A DNA stretch of 64,000 nt from Bacillus_BD sp963765265 (GTDB lineage: Bacteria; Bacillota; Bacilli; Bacillales; Cytobacillaceae), in contig CAVXVN010000008.1 in assembly GCA_963765265.1 (NCBI GenBank), forward strand, positions 186,001-250,000, read 5' to 3'. Under the pieces are notes generated by a model. That model was not told the DNA's origin, did not search any database, and was given only the letters and a program-made list of their open reading frames with translations. Of the stretch, positions 56,194 to 64,000 are shown one piece after another (positions within the stretch are counted from its first letter, which is position 1; each line of letters begins with the position of its first letter). Both the position numbers and the translations under genes were made by a program.

Positions 56194-56228
56194 AAGCTCA
56201 TCCCAATTGTGGATGGGATGAGCTTTTC
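56194..56228 (+). terminator. terminator of degV
   Basis: AAGCTCATCCC and GGGATGAGCTT stem followed by a short T-run. Confidence 0.85.
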
Positions 56229-56291
56229 ATATTACTGATCGATTTTTTTGGAAGAAATCGCTGAGAAATCAACAGAAGGAATCTAAAAGAC

Positions 56292-57074
56292 TTACCATCC
56301 TCGACTGGCACCGCCTCCGCCTGATGATCCTCCTCCTCCACCTTTGGAACCCCCTCCACCGCCGCCTCTTCCGCCACCCCGTGACAAAATGGCTAGAAGG
56401 ATTTGCGTGAGAGCACCTCCAAAAAACTTAAAATCAAGAAATAAAACGACCACAACAATGATGATGAGTAACCAAGCTGGAATACCAAGTCCCTCATCTT
56501 CTGTTGGCTGTTGCTCTGGTTGTTGGACAGATTGCTGACCTTCTTCAATTCCATACTCAGCTAGTACCTCATTCGCCAATATCTTATACGTTTCTATAAT
56601 GGCTCTATTTGGCTCTTGATTTTGCAAGTAAGGAATCGTAATATCATCCAAAATTCGACCTACTTTACCATCTGGAAGTCTGCCTTCTAAACCATACCCC
56701 ACTTCAATTCTCAATGGCGTTTATCCATACCTGGTGAGCGATTCATAGCCAATAACCAGTAATACTCCGTTATTTTCCTCTTTATTGCCAATTCCATATT
56801 GGCGAAAAGCTTCATTCGCATATTCCTCAATTGGTCGATCCCCAATCGAATCGACTGTTAAGACAGCAATTTGTGCAGTTGTTTGATTTTCAATGCTTCT
56901 CCCTATACTTCTTAATTCTGTTCGTTCTTGTTCATTTAGGAGATTAGCAAAATCTTGTACATAAATATCTCCCACAGGAGCTGGAATTTGGATCTCCTCA
57001 GCAAGTGCATGACCCTCTATAAGAAAAAAGGTGATAAACACTAAAAAGAAATGGAGAACCTTGTTCGCTTTCAT
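56292..57074 (-). CDS. TPM-domain (YgcG-type) membrane protein, frame broken in the middle
   Basis: 260 residues after repair. Signal peptide (VLHFFLVFITFFLIEGHALA), TPM domain (VYVQDFANLL-like region DFANLLNEQERTELRSIG to YGLEGRLPDGK), a membrane helix (AWLLIIIVVVVLFLDFKFF) and a Gly/Ser-rich C-terminus. A stop at 56721 splits it, although both parts share one frame. A middle segment reads LLAMNRSPGMDKR in another frame, so paired compensating shifts (one base, then two) are likely. It follows lemA with overlapping stop/start codons. Partner of LemA at the membrane; exact role unknown. Confidence 0.78.
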
Positions 57075-57649
57075 TACTCATTGCCTCCAAAGTCCACTTT
57101 CGGCGTTTCTGCTGCACTCGGATCGGCATTAAAATATTCTTTTTCATCAAACCCAGTAATACTGGCTACGATCGCTCCAGGAAATCTTTTTACCTTTTTG
57201 TTATAAAGAGCTACTTCGTCATTATAATCTTTTCGAGCAACGGCAATTCTATTTTCTGTGCCCGAAAGTTCATCCATTAATTGAGTAAACTGCTGATCGG
57301 CTTTAAGATTTGGATAATTCTCTACCACAACAAGCAAGCGGCTTAAAGCTCCTGTTAATTCCGTATTCGCAGTGGCTTCTTCTTCCGGTGTATTCGATCC
57401 AGCTAGCCTTGCACGAGCATCTGAAATCTGAGTAAGTACTTCTTCTTCATGTGAAGCATACCCTTTTACCGTATTCACAAGGTTTGGAATTAAATCAAGC
57501 CTTCTTTGCAGTTGAGTTTCAATTTGAGCATATGATTGGTCTACATTTTCTTCTGAATTGACAAAACCATTATAGCTAGACATTAACATGATGCCTAAAA
57601 CAACAATAACCGCTATAATAATGCCTATTCCCATATATCCTTTTTTCAC
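57074..57649 (-). CDS. LemA-family membrane protein
   Basis: 191 residues from the GTG at 57649, about ten bases after AAGGAG. One N-terminal membrane helix (GIGIIIAVIVVLGIMLMSSY) is followed by a long helical cytosolic or external coiled domain: NVDQSYAQIETQLQRRLDLI, PNLVNTVKGYASHEEEVLTQ, ENYPNLKADQQFTQLMDELS. This is the LemA hallmark. Members scaffold membrane proteins and usually pair with TPM proteins, as here. The stop overlaps the ATG of the TPM gene. Confidence 0.92.
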   Translation of the reverse strand: MKKGYMGIGIIIAVIVVLGIMLMSSYNGFVNSEENVDQSYAQIETQLQRRLDLIPNLVNTVKGYASHEEEVLTQISDARARLAGSNTPEEEATANTELTGALSRLLVVVENYPNLKADQQFTQLMDELSGTENRIAVARKDYNDEVALYNKKVKRFPGAIVASITGFDEKEYFNADPSAAETPKVDFGGNE

Positions 57650-58083
57650 GATGAACACGCTCCTTTCTTATAGTATATATCATTAGGAAAACATCTTTCC
57701 ATTTTTTTGGAGATGTTTTCCCAACGATTACTAAGGACTTTTTCCATTCATTCTTCACCTTTCATATTGAATAATTAGAGAACTTATGCGCATCTCCTCT
57801 TCCTGCTAATATTAAATTACCAAAAATCCAGAAAATCATTGTTCTATTAATCGGTTATTTACATAATATTTACAAAAAATAAACATTAAATTTACTTTTT
57901 ATTGATATTCTAAAATAATGTATATAAAGAGTCGAAAGCATGAAAAGAAAAAGATAAAGATATTGGATCGTTGCTTACATGAAACAAAGCCATATGAAGA
58001 AGATAAGCTTATCTTTAAAAGTAAAAATTTATCATTCATATTCAAAAGGACACTAGTAATGACGTAAAGGAGATGAAAGCGAA
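57650..58083. other. divergent spacer between lemA and ppk
   Basis: 434 bases, AT-rich, with the ribosome site of ppk (AAAGGAG at 58067) at the right edge and the ribosome site of lemA at the left. No riboswitch, palindrome or small gene stands out. Confidence 0.5.
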
Positions 58084-60245
58084 GTGAGTGCAACAGGATT
58101 AGAAAACAGCTTAGATGCCACTACTATAAACTTAAATGATCATTCTTTTTATAATAATCGAGAATTAAGTTGGCTAGATTTCAACCAAAGAGTATTAGAA
58201 GAGGCCATGGATGATCGAAATGCTTTACTTGAAAGATATAAATTTTTAGCTATTTTCAGCTCAAACTTAGATGAATTTTTTATGGTACGTGTAGCTGGTT
58301 TAGTAGACCAACGAAAGGTAGGATATATTCGACCTGAAGATAAAGCAGGATTAACACCTACAGAACAGTTAACTTCTATTACTAAGATTGCACATGAGTT
58401 GATTGAAAAACAGGATCAAACCTATTTAAATCAGTTAAATCCTCTTTTAGCAAAAGAACATGTAAAAATCTTATCAATTTCAGATTTGTCACAGGATGAA
58501 CTGTCTTTTTTAGAAAGTCATTTTAACGAGCATATCTTTCCTGTACTGACTCCTATGGCAATTGATGCCTATAGACCTTTTCCCATGCTATTAAATAAGT
58601 CACTTAATCTAGGAATTATCCTCGTAGAAAATGAAGAATCTAATGAGGGAAAAGATCTCCAAGAAAAATTTGCCATTGTACAAGTTCCTTCTGTCATCAA
58701 ACGTTATATTGAATTGCCTTCAAATCATGCCACAAGACATTTCGTCCTATTAGAAGAAGTCATTTCACGTTTTATTGATCAATTATTTAAGGGATATGAA
58801 ATAAAATCTGTTACTGCCTTTCGTATTACTCGTAATGCTGATTTAACCATTCATGAGGATGAAGCAGATGATCTTTTAATTGAAATTGAAGAAGAACTGA
58901 AGAAACGCAAGTGGGGAGCACCCATTCGATTAGAAGTACAAAATCAAGTTTATAGATAAAAATGTGGTTGATTATTTAATAAAGGAACTAGAAATCCATA
59001 TTAAGGATGTTTATTTTGTTCAAGCTCCACTTGATTTAACCTTTTTGTTTTCTTTTTACAATACCATCCAATCAACACATCCACATTTAGTTGATGAAAA
59101 TGTTATTCCACAGGTACCCCAAGAACTTGTTGAAAATAAGGATATTTTTGAAGCTGCCCTTAAACAGGATATTTTGCTCCATCATCCATACGAGTCCTTT
59201 GAACCTATCGTTGAATTTATTTCTAAGGCTGCAGATGATCCTGATGTTCAAGCGATTAGCCAAACCCTTTATCGGGTAAGTGGGAACTCCCCTATCATTC
59301 AAAGTCTTAAACGAGCGGCTGAAAATGGAAAACAGGTCACGGTGCTGGTGGAGTTAAAAGCTCGATTTGATGAACAAAACAATGTACAGTGGGCAAAAGA
59401 ATTAGAAAAAGCAGGCTGTCATGTCATTTATGGAATGACTCACTTAAAAATCCACAGTAAAATTACGCTCATTGTACGTCGCAAGAAATAACAAGATTGA
59501 GCGCTTTGTTCATTTAGGAACGGGCAACTATAACGATGCGACAGCAAGGATCTATACAGATATGGGGTTAATCACAAGTAATGAACAAATCGGGATTGAT
59601 GCTACCAACTATTTTAATTACTTAAGCGGTCATATGGAAAAACCTGAATACCATCATCTCATTGTAGCTCCATTTGATATAAGAGATAAATTTATGCTAT
59701 TGATTGACCAGGAAATTGCCTATCATCAACAATTTGGAGATGGTTATATCATTGCAAAAATGAACTCGCTTTCAGATAAGAAAATCATCATGAAACTATA
59801 TGAGGCATCACGGGAAGGCGTAAAAATCGATTTAATTGTAAGAGGTATTTGTTGTTTGAGGCCTGGTATAAAAGGAATTAGTGAAAATATTAAAGTGCGA
59901 AGCATCGTTGGAAAATTCTTAGAACATACACGAATTTATTATTTTCATCATCACGGTCAGAAAGAACTTTTTCTCTCATCTGCAGACCTCATGACAAGAA
60001 ATATGGATCACCGTGTGGAAATATTGTTCCCAATTTTATCAAGTCATTTAAAAGAGAAAATCTATACTGTTCTCGAACTTGTTCTCAAAGATAATGTAAA
60101 AGCACGTGAACAAGATTCTTCAGGTCATTACCATTATGTAGAAAGAAATGCTGATGAAAACGAAGTCAACAGTCAGCTCATTCTTTGCGAAAGGCCTTTT
60201 AGTAAAGTACAATCCAAAGAGAAGAAATCCACAATTGGGATTTAA
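58084..60245 (+). CDS. ppk: polyphosphate kinase 1 (two frameshifts)
   Basis: 719 residues after repair. The N-terminal domain has NRELSWLDFNQRVLEEAMDD, and NLDEFFMVRVAGLVDQ follows. The two phospholipase-D-like catalytic domains hold the histidine regions KIHSKITLIVRR and EHTRIYYFHHHGQKELFLSS. Removing A at 58954 restores QVYDKNVVDYLIKE, and removing one A near 59483-59484 restores RRRNNKIERFVHLGTGNYND. The enzyme makes polyphosphate from ATP. The start is a GTG at 58084 with AAAGGAG 11 bases upstream. No ppx gene is next to it. Confidence 0.92.
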
Positions 60246-60343
60246 GAATCTATTAACGAACATAAAAAAACTCTTTCATTTTAAGAAATAGAAAGCAATA
60301 GAAGTAATATATTAATCATTCAAAATAATCCCGACCAATAACT

Positions 60344-60399
60344 AAAAAGGAACGAATTGCAAATGTGGGTAGTACAATTGCGATCCGTTCCTTTTATTT
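60344..60399 (+). terminator. terminator of ppk
   Basis: AAAAGGAACG and CGTTCCTTTT with an inner ATTGC/GCAAT pairing, then a T-rich tail. Confidence 0.8.
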
Positions 60400-60426
60400 A
60401 ATGGCTGTGTTAGGAATAAAAATAAC

Positions 60427-61619
60427 TTAACTAATATCTTCAAATTCCCTTGCGATTCTTTCAAATGCTTCTTTAATAATCGGTCTTGGCGAAGGGATAC
60501 AGATTCTTTGATAATTTAATCCTTCTTCTCCAAACATAATACCATCCTCTAATAAAACATTCGCTTTATTATAGATGCGATCATGGACTTCCTTTGGTGA
60601 AATCCCATAGCCACTAAAATCCATCCACATAACAATAGGTTCCTTCTGGAATTCTCACTTTCACTTTCGGCATTCTTTCAGCTAGAAAATGTACGACCCA
60701 TTCCATTGTCTCATCGATATATTCTTTTAATTGATCTAACCAATCTTCACCTTCATTGTAGGCTGCAATAAGGGCAGATATCGTAAATGGTGTAGCCATT
60801 TGATAACCCATTGCTGCACTAAATGTTTTTCTAAGCTCTGGATTAGAGATGATCACATTTGTGCAATGAAGCCCTGCTACATTAAATGTTTTATTGATGG
60901 CTGTACAAGTAATAATATGATCAGTCTTGTCCGCAGCTTTTGCAATTGGAATAAAAGTTTGATCACGTCTAATTAAATCCCCATGAATTTCATCTGCAAC
61001 AATCAGCACATTATTTTCAGCACAAATATCTGATAATTTTTTTAGTTCTTCCCTATTAAATACTCTACCAGTTGGATTATGTGGATTACATAAAATAAAC
61101 ATTTTCGTCTTTTCTTCTTTTGCCTTTGCTTCAAAATCCTCAAAATCAATCGAATAATACCCTTCTTCATCACAGATAAGAGCATTATTGATAACTTGTC
61201 TACCATTTCCTTCAATCGCTGATGTAAATGGCGGATAAACAGGACGTTGAATAATGATTCCATCACCAGGTTCTGTAAAGGATTTTACAGCCACATTTAA
61301 TGCATGAACCGTACCTGGACTGTAGATGATTTCTTCCTTCTTGATTTCCCAATCATGTCTCTTTTTAAACCAATGCTGAACAGCTTCAAAATACTCGTCT
61401 GGAAAAACAGAATAACCAAAGATCCGATGATCCACTGTTTTATGTAAAGCATCAATCACAGGCTGTGGGATGGGTAAATCCATGTCAGCGGTAAATAACG
61501 GTAAAGTCTCTTCATCATATCGTTCCGTAAAACCTAATTTTTTTAGTAAATTCGCCGCCATCCCATTTCAAAGAATATGTTCCTCTACGATTGACAATTT
61601 CATCAAAGTTATATTTCAT
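60427..61619 (-). CDS. patB: PatB/MalY-type C-S lyase or aminotransferase (two frameshifts)
   Basis: 396 residues after repair, starting MKYNFDEIVNRRGTYSLKWD at the ATG 61617-61619 with AAAGGTGT upstream. PLP fold-type I features: FTADMDLPIPQPVID, CNPHNPTGRVFNREEL, VLIVADEIHGDLI and the Lys in TCTAINKTFNVAGLH. Removing one A of seven at 61538-61544 joins GGEFTKKLGFTERYDEETLP; removing one T near 60631 restores PEGTYCMWMDFSGYGIS. PatB proteins cleave cystathionine and related C-S bonds. It follows an LLM monooxygenase gene by 49 bases, probably in one transcript. Confidence 0.88.
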
Positions 61620-61668
61620 GTTAAGACACCTTTCATCATTTTAATTTTACCTTACTACAAAACCGATG

Positions 61669-62661
61669 CTAAAACAGTTCCCGAGCCAGTAAGCGATAAA
61701 CTTCTAAGCGTTTCTTTTGTGAATGAGGAATACTGCAAATCATGGCTTCATCAAATCCATAATGTTCTTGCTCTTCTTGTAAAAGCACAGCAATTTCTTT
61801 TACTGCCCCTACTAAATGTAGTTTGCGATTTTCTTTAATTGTCATGCGATCGATCTCGGTTAACGGATAATTTTGAGCTTCTTCAGGTGTCAGTGCTTGA
61901 CCAATGCGTCCTTTCATCAGGAGTAAACGGGAAATATCTTGCGGACCTGCTTCAAACTCAGCCTCTTCTTTTGTTTCAGCTGCCGTCACCATGTACGATA
62001 CATTAATTTCCGGTTTTTTCATAAATGCTGATGGGGTAAAGTTTCTTTTATATAAGTCTAATATTTCTTTCGTCATTTCTCCATTGAAAAACTGCGCAAA
62101 AGAATATCCGACACCCCTACGACCTGCTTGAACGGCGCTATTACCGCTTGAACCAAGCAGCCATGCTTCTGGCAACACGATTTGTGTAGGAGTGGCGATC
62201 GTTTTATTGTATAAACGATCCTCAGGTACCTCATCGTTCATTAACTTTAATGCTGTATCCAATTTTTCATACATATTATTCACCATCGGTTGACGTCCTT
62301 CAGATAGTGCATAGATCGAGTAATTATCCCCGCCTGGAGCTCTACCCACACCAAAATCAATCCGTCCTGGTGAAAATGCACTAAGCGTTTTAAACACTTC
62401 AGCTAGTTTTAATGGAGAATAGTGCATCATCATGACTCCACCAGTACCAATACGAAGATGATTTGTTTTGGCTGCCAAATGAGCTACTGTTACTTCAGGA
62501 GCTGAACTTGTAAATGCATTTGTTCCATGATGCTCTGCCATCCACATTCGATGGTAGCCTAATTGATCTGTCAATATAGCCAGTTCTTCTGCATTTTTTA
62601 ATGCACCTACTGCAGTATTCCCTACCGTAACGGGTGCTTGATCCAATACACTCAATCTCAT
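61669..62661 (-). CDS. LLM-class flavin-dependent monooxygenase
   Basis: 330 residues. It begins MRLSVLDQAPVTVGNTAVGA and has MWMAEHHGTNAFTSSAPEVT, RIGTGGVMMMHYSPLKLAEV, PGRIDFGVGRAPGGDN and LLGSSGNSAVQAGRRGVGYS, all typical of the luciferase-like (MsnO8/YwcH) branch. It needs reduced FMN and O2. Lying just upstream of patB in one operon, it may act in sulfur-compound breakdown, like the Bacillus ytm and cmo operons that combine such monooxygenases with C-S lyases. That role is inferred. Confidence 0.88.
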   Translation of the reverse strand: MRLSVLDQAPVTVGNTAVGALKNAEELAILTDQLGYHRMWMAEHHGTNAFTSSAPEVTVAHLAAKTNHLRIGTGGVMMMHYSPLKLAEVFKTLSAFSPGRIDFGVGRAPGGDNYSIYALSEGRQPMVNNMYEKLDTALKLMNDEVPEDRLYNKTIATPTQIVLPEAWLLGSSGNSAVQAGRRGVGYSFAQFFNGEMTKEILDLYKRNFTPSAFMKKPEINVSYMVTAAETKEEAEFEAGPQDISRLLLMKGRIGQALTPEEAQNYPLTEIDRMTIKENRKLHLVGAVKEIAVLLQEEQEHYGFDEAMICSIPHSQKKRLEVYRLLARELF

Positions 62662-62792
62662 GTACTATACATCCCTTCTCTATCCGTTTTTGACAATTTC
62701 CTATAGATTCCTTTTAGTATCCGTGTAGTGTACAACAACTTTACACGAGACAGGTTCTTTTGTGCAGTTCTTACAACTAAATTTCAGTTAAG

Positions 62793-62829
62793 AAAAAAAG
62801 CCGAAATCTACAGGATTTCAGCTTTTTTT
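62793..62829 (-). terminator. terminator of the first DinB gene
   Basis: AAAAAAAGCCGAAATC pairs with GATTTCAGCTTTTTTT with one mismatch; T-run on the minus strand. Confidence 0.85.
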
Positions 62830-62831
62830 CT

Positions 62832-63290
62832 TTATTTAGTTAATGAAGATTCAACAAGCTTTCTCATTACATGAACTTGCCCAACATGTGTCGATTCATG
62901 GAAGGCCGTAAAACTAACTAATTCTCCATATGTTGAATTTCCTAAAACTGGTTCTGGTAACTTAACTTGAAACCGTTCATTTGGGATTTCCTTAATGCGT
63001 TCAAGTTGACTCTTTAGCTGTTCTGCAAGTGTTTCAACACTTGGAACCTCGCTTTTCCATGCAGATGGTTTTGATCCATATCCGAATAACTCATTATATT
63101 CTGCAGGAAGTTGACCTTCTGCTCCAAAAAGAAAGCCTTCTGCACTTGTTAAAATATGACCAAGTTGCCAATGAATTGTATTTGGGAGTCCTTCTAACTG
63201 CACATCAAATTGTTCTTTTGCTAATCCCTCAATGTCCTTTAATAATCCAGCTCTACCTAATTCAAATTGTTTTTTTACTAATTCACTCAT
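62832..63290 (-). CDS. DinB/YfiT-family protein
   Basis: 152 residues, four-helix DinB fold. Metal-ligand regions are visible: NTIHWQLGHILTSAEGFLFG (His in IHW and LGH) and the late FTAFHESTHVGQVHVM (two His). GGAGGAA precedes the ATG at 63290. DinB proteins are metal-dependent hydrolases or thiol transferases (bacillithiol-linked in some cases); the substrate is unknown. It shares about half its residues with the gene at 63482-63946. Confidence 0.85.
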   Translation of the reverse strand: MSELVKKQFELGRAGLLKDIEGLAKEQFDVQLEGLPNTIHWQLGHILTSAEGFLFGAEGQLPAEYNELFGYGSKPSAWKSEVPSVETLAEQLKSQLERIKEIPNERFQVKLPEPVLGNSTYGELVSFTAFHESTHVGQVHVMRKLVESSLTK

Positions 63291-63441
63291 TTGCGTTCCT
63301 CCATATTCTTTTTCTTTTTTCTATTATGTATTACGTTTCGAACTTATTATAACTTATTGTACCTATTTAATCTCTTTTCAACACTTCCAATACACATTCC
63401 AAATCTTTAATTCTTTCTACTAGTTCCCATTTATTAGAAGG

Positions 63442-63470
63442 AAAAAGCTGAAATCACATAGATTCCAGCT
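63442..63470 (-). terminator. terminator of the second DinB gene
   Basis: Minus strand AGCTGGAATC pairs with GATTTCAGCT, followed by TTTTT. The sequence resembles the terminator behind the first DinB gene. Confidence 0.75.
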
Positions 63471-63481
63471 AGTCTTATCCT

Positions 63482-63946
63482 TTATTTTGTTTCGAGTAAT
63501 GCCGTTTCAATAAGTCGTTTCATCGCATGAATTTGCCCAAAGTGATAGGTTTCATGATAAAAAGTAAAACCTGCTAATTCTCCTACTGTTGTACATCCAA
63601 ATTTAGGTTCAGGCAATAATTCATTAAATCGTTCATTTGGAATGTCGTTAATACGTTCATGCTGTTTCTTTAACTCCTGAACAAGTGTAGCTATACTTGG
63701 AACCTCCCCTTTCCAATCAGAAGGTTTTGTTTTCGGAGCAAATAGTTCATTATATTCAGCAGGAAGTTGTCCATTTTCAGCAAACAGAAAACCTTCCGTA
63801 ACAGTCAAGATATGCCCCACATGCCAATGAATCGTATTGTTAAACCCTTCTGGTTGAATATCAATGACTTCCTCTGATATTTCTTCCACTCTCGGATATA
63901 ATCTTGTACGTAGTAATTCAAATTCTTTTTTAATTAATTCTCCCAT
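63482..63946 (-). CDS. DinB/YfiT-family protein (paralog of 62832-63290)
   Basis: 154 residues from the ATG at 63946, eight bases after GGAGGAGA; 12 extra residues of the longest reading lack support. It shows NTIHWHVGHILTVTEGFLFA and FTFYHETYHFGQIHAMKRLI with the conserved metal-binding His residues. LPAEYNELF and IPNERF are shared with the neighbour, so the two arose by tandem duplication. A bacillithiol-dependent transferase or hydrolase role is a family-level guess. Its upstream region reaches the window edge. Confidence 0.85.
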   Translation of the reverse strand: MGELIKKEFELLRTRLYPRVEEISEEVIDIQPEGFNNTIHWHVGHILTVTEGFLFAENGQLPAEYNELFAPKTKPSDWKGEVPSIATLVQELKKQHERINDIPNERFNELLPEPKFGCTTVGELAGFTFYHETYHFGQIHAMKRLIETALLETK

Positions 63947-64000
63947 GTGATCTCCTCCAATTGTATGTTCCACCCTTATCATTATGTAATATTATGAATT

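Noticed and set aside
15806..61619. Programmed +1 frameshifting as a general explanation
   Set aside because: The sites have no common slippery codon, stop codon or upstream stimulator, so recoding is not credible for so many unrelated genes.
1..64000. CRISPR array, tRNA, rRNA, prophage
   Set aside because: No regularly spaced repeats, no tRNA cloverleaf or rRNA sequence, and no phage structural genes were seen.

Overview
The window comes from a low-GC, spore-forming Firmicute of the Bacillaceae. The evidence is a Spo0E-type phosphatase, two alpha/beta-type SASPs, two YjcZ-type small sporulation proteins, a SleB/CwlJ-type hydrolase, the YuaF-FloT operon, Bacillus-style Shine-Dalgarno sequences, several TTG/GTG starts, and four classical riboswitches (two TPP, one c-di-AMP, one SAM-I). 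No rRNA, tRNA, CRISPR array, prophage or intact insertion sequence is visible.

Layout. 0-16 kb: a partial MarR regulator, Spo0E, a two-gene pyruvate-type ferredoxin oxidoreductase, a B12-binding radical SAM protein, two spore-protein-like microgenes, DUF3905, a Ktr/Trk potassium channel subunit, a SASP, prfC, a YkvA protein, a LysM cell-wall hydrolase, and a TPP-riboswitch operon (thiY, thiamine-binding protein, thiX, thiZ, TatD-like hydrolase). 16-26 kb: YjcZ proteins, floT-yuaF with a sigma-W-like promoter, a Tyr/Pro-repeat protein, an MFS gene reduced to its two ends beside an intact TetR gene, an aminotransferase, a luciferase-like monooxygenase, an acetyltransferase and a radical SAM/SPASM protein. 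26-37 kb: ugd, PAP2 phosphatase and GT4 glycosyltransferase (cell envelope), a small lipoprotein, EcsC, a proC remnant with proB, kimA under a c-di-AMP riboswitch, and tryptophanase. 37-49 kb: thiazole synthesis (tenI-thiO-thiS-thiG-thiF) behind a second TPP riboswitch, a SAM-I riboswitch in front of an unknown small protein, a SASP, and gltB-gltD. 49-64 kb: DUF4188, an Lnr-like ABC exporter with a beheaded response regulator, a SPOR/glucosaminidase, DegV, a TPM protein with LemA, ppk, an LLM monooxygenase with PatB, and two tandem DinB paralogs.

The genes combine into several programmes: thiamine salvage and synthesis under TPP control, potassium homeostasis (KtrB-like, KimA), glutamate synthesis, sporulation, and envelope or antibiotic stress (FloT, Lnr-like ABC, ugd cluster).

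The most striking global feature is that about fifteen otherwise well-conserved genes carry frameshifts. Twenty of these are repaired by removing exactly one base. Three more need two bases removed (or one added). Removing those bases restores normal family lengths. There is no common motif at the sites, so residual insertion errors in the assembly are the simplest reading. Larger lesions (MFS, proC, the response regulator) look like real decay or misassembly. Coordinates and lengths of these genes are given for the sequence as supplied.
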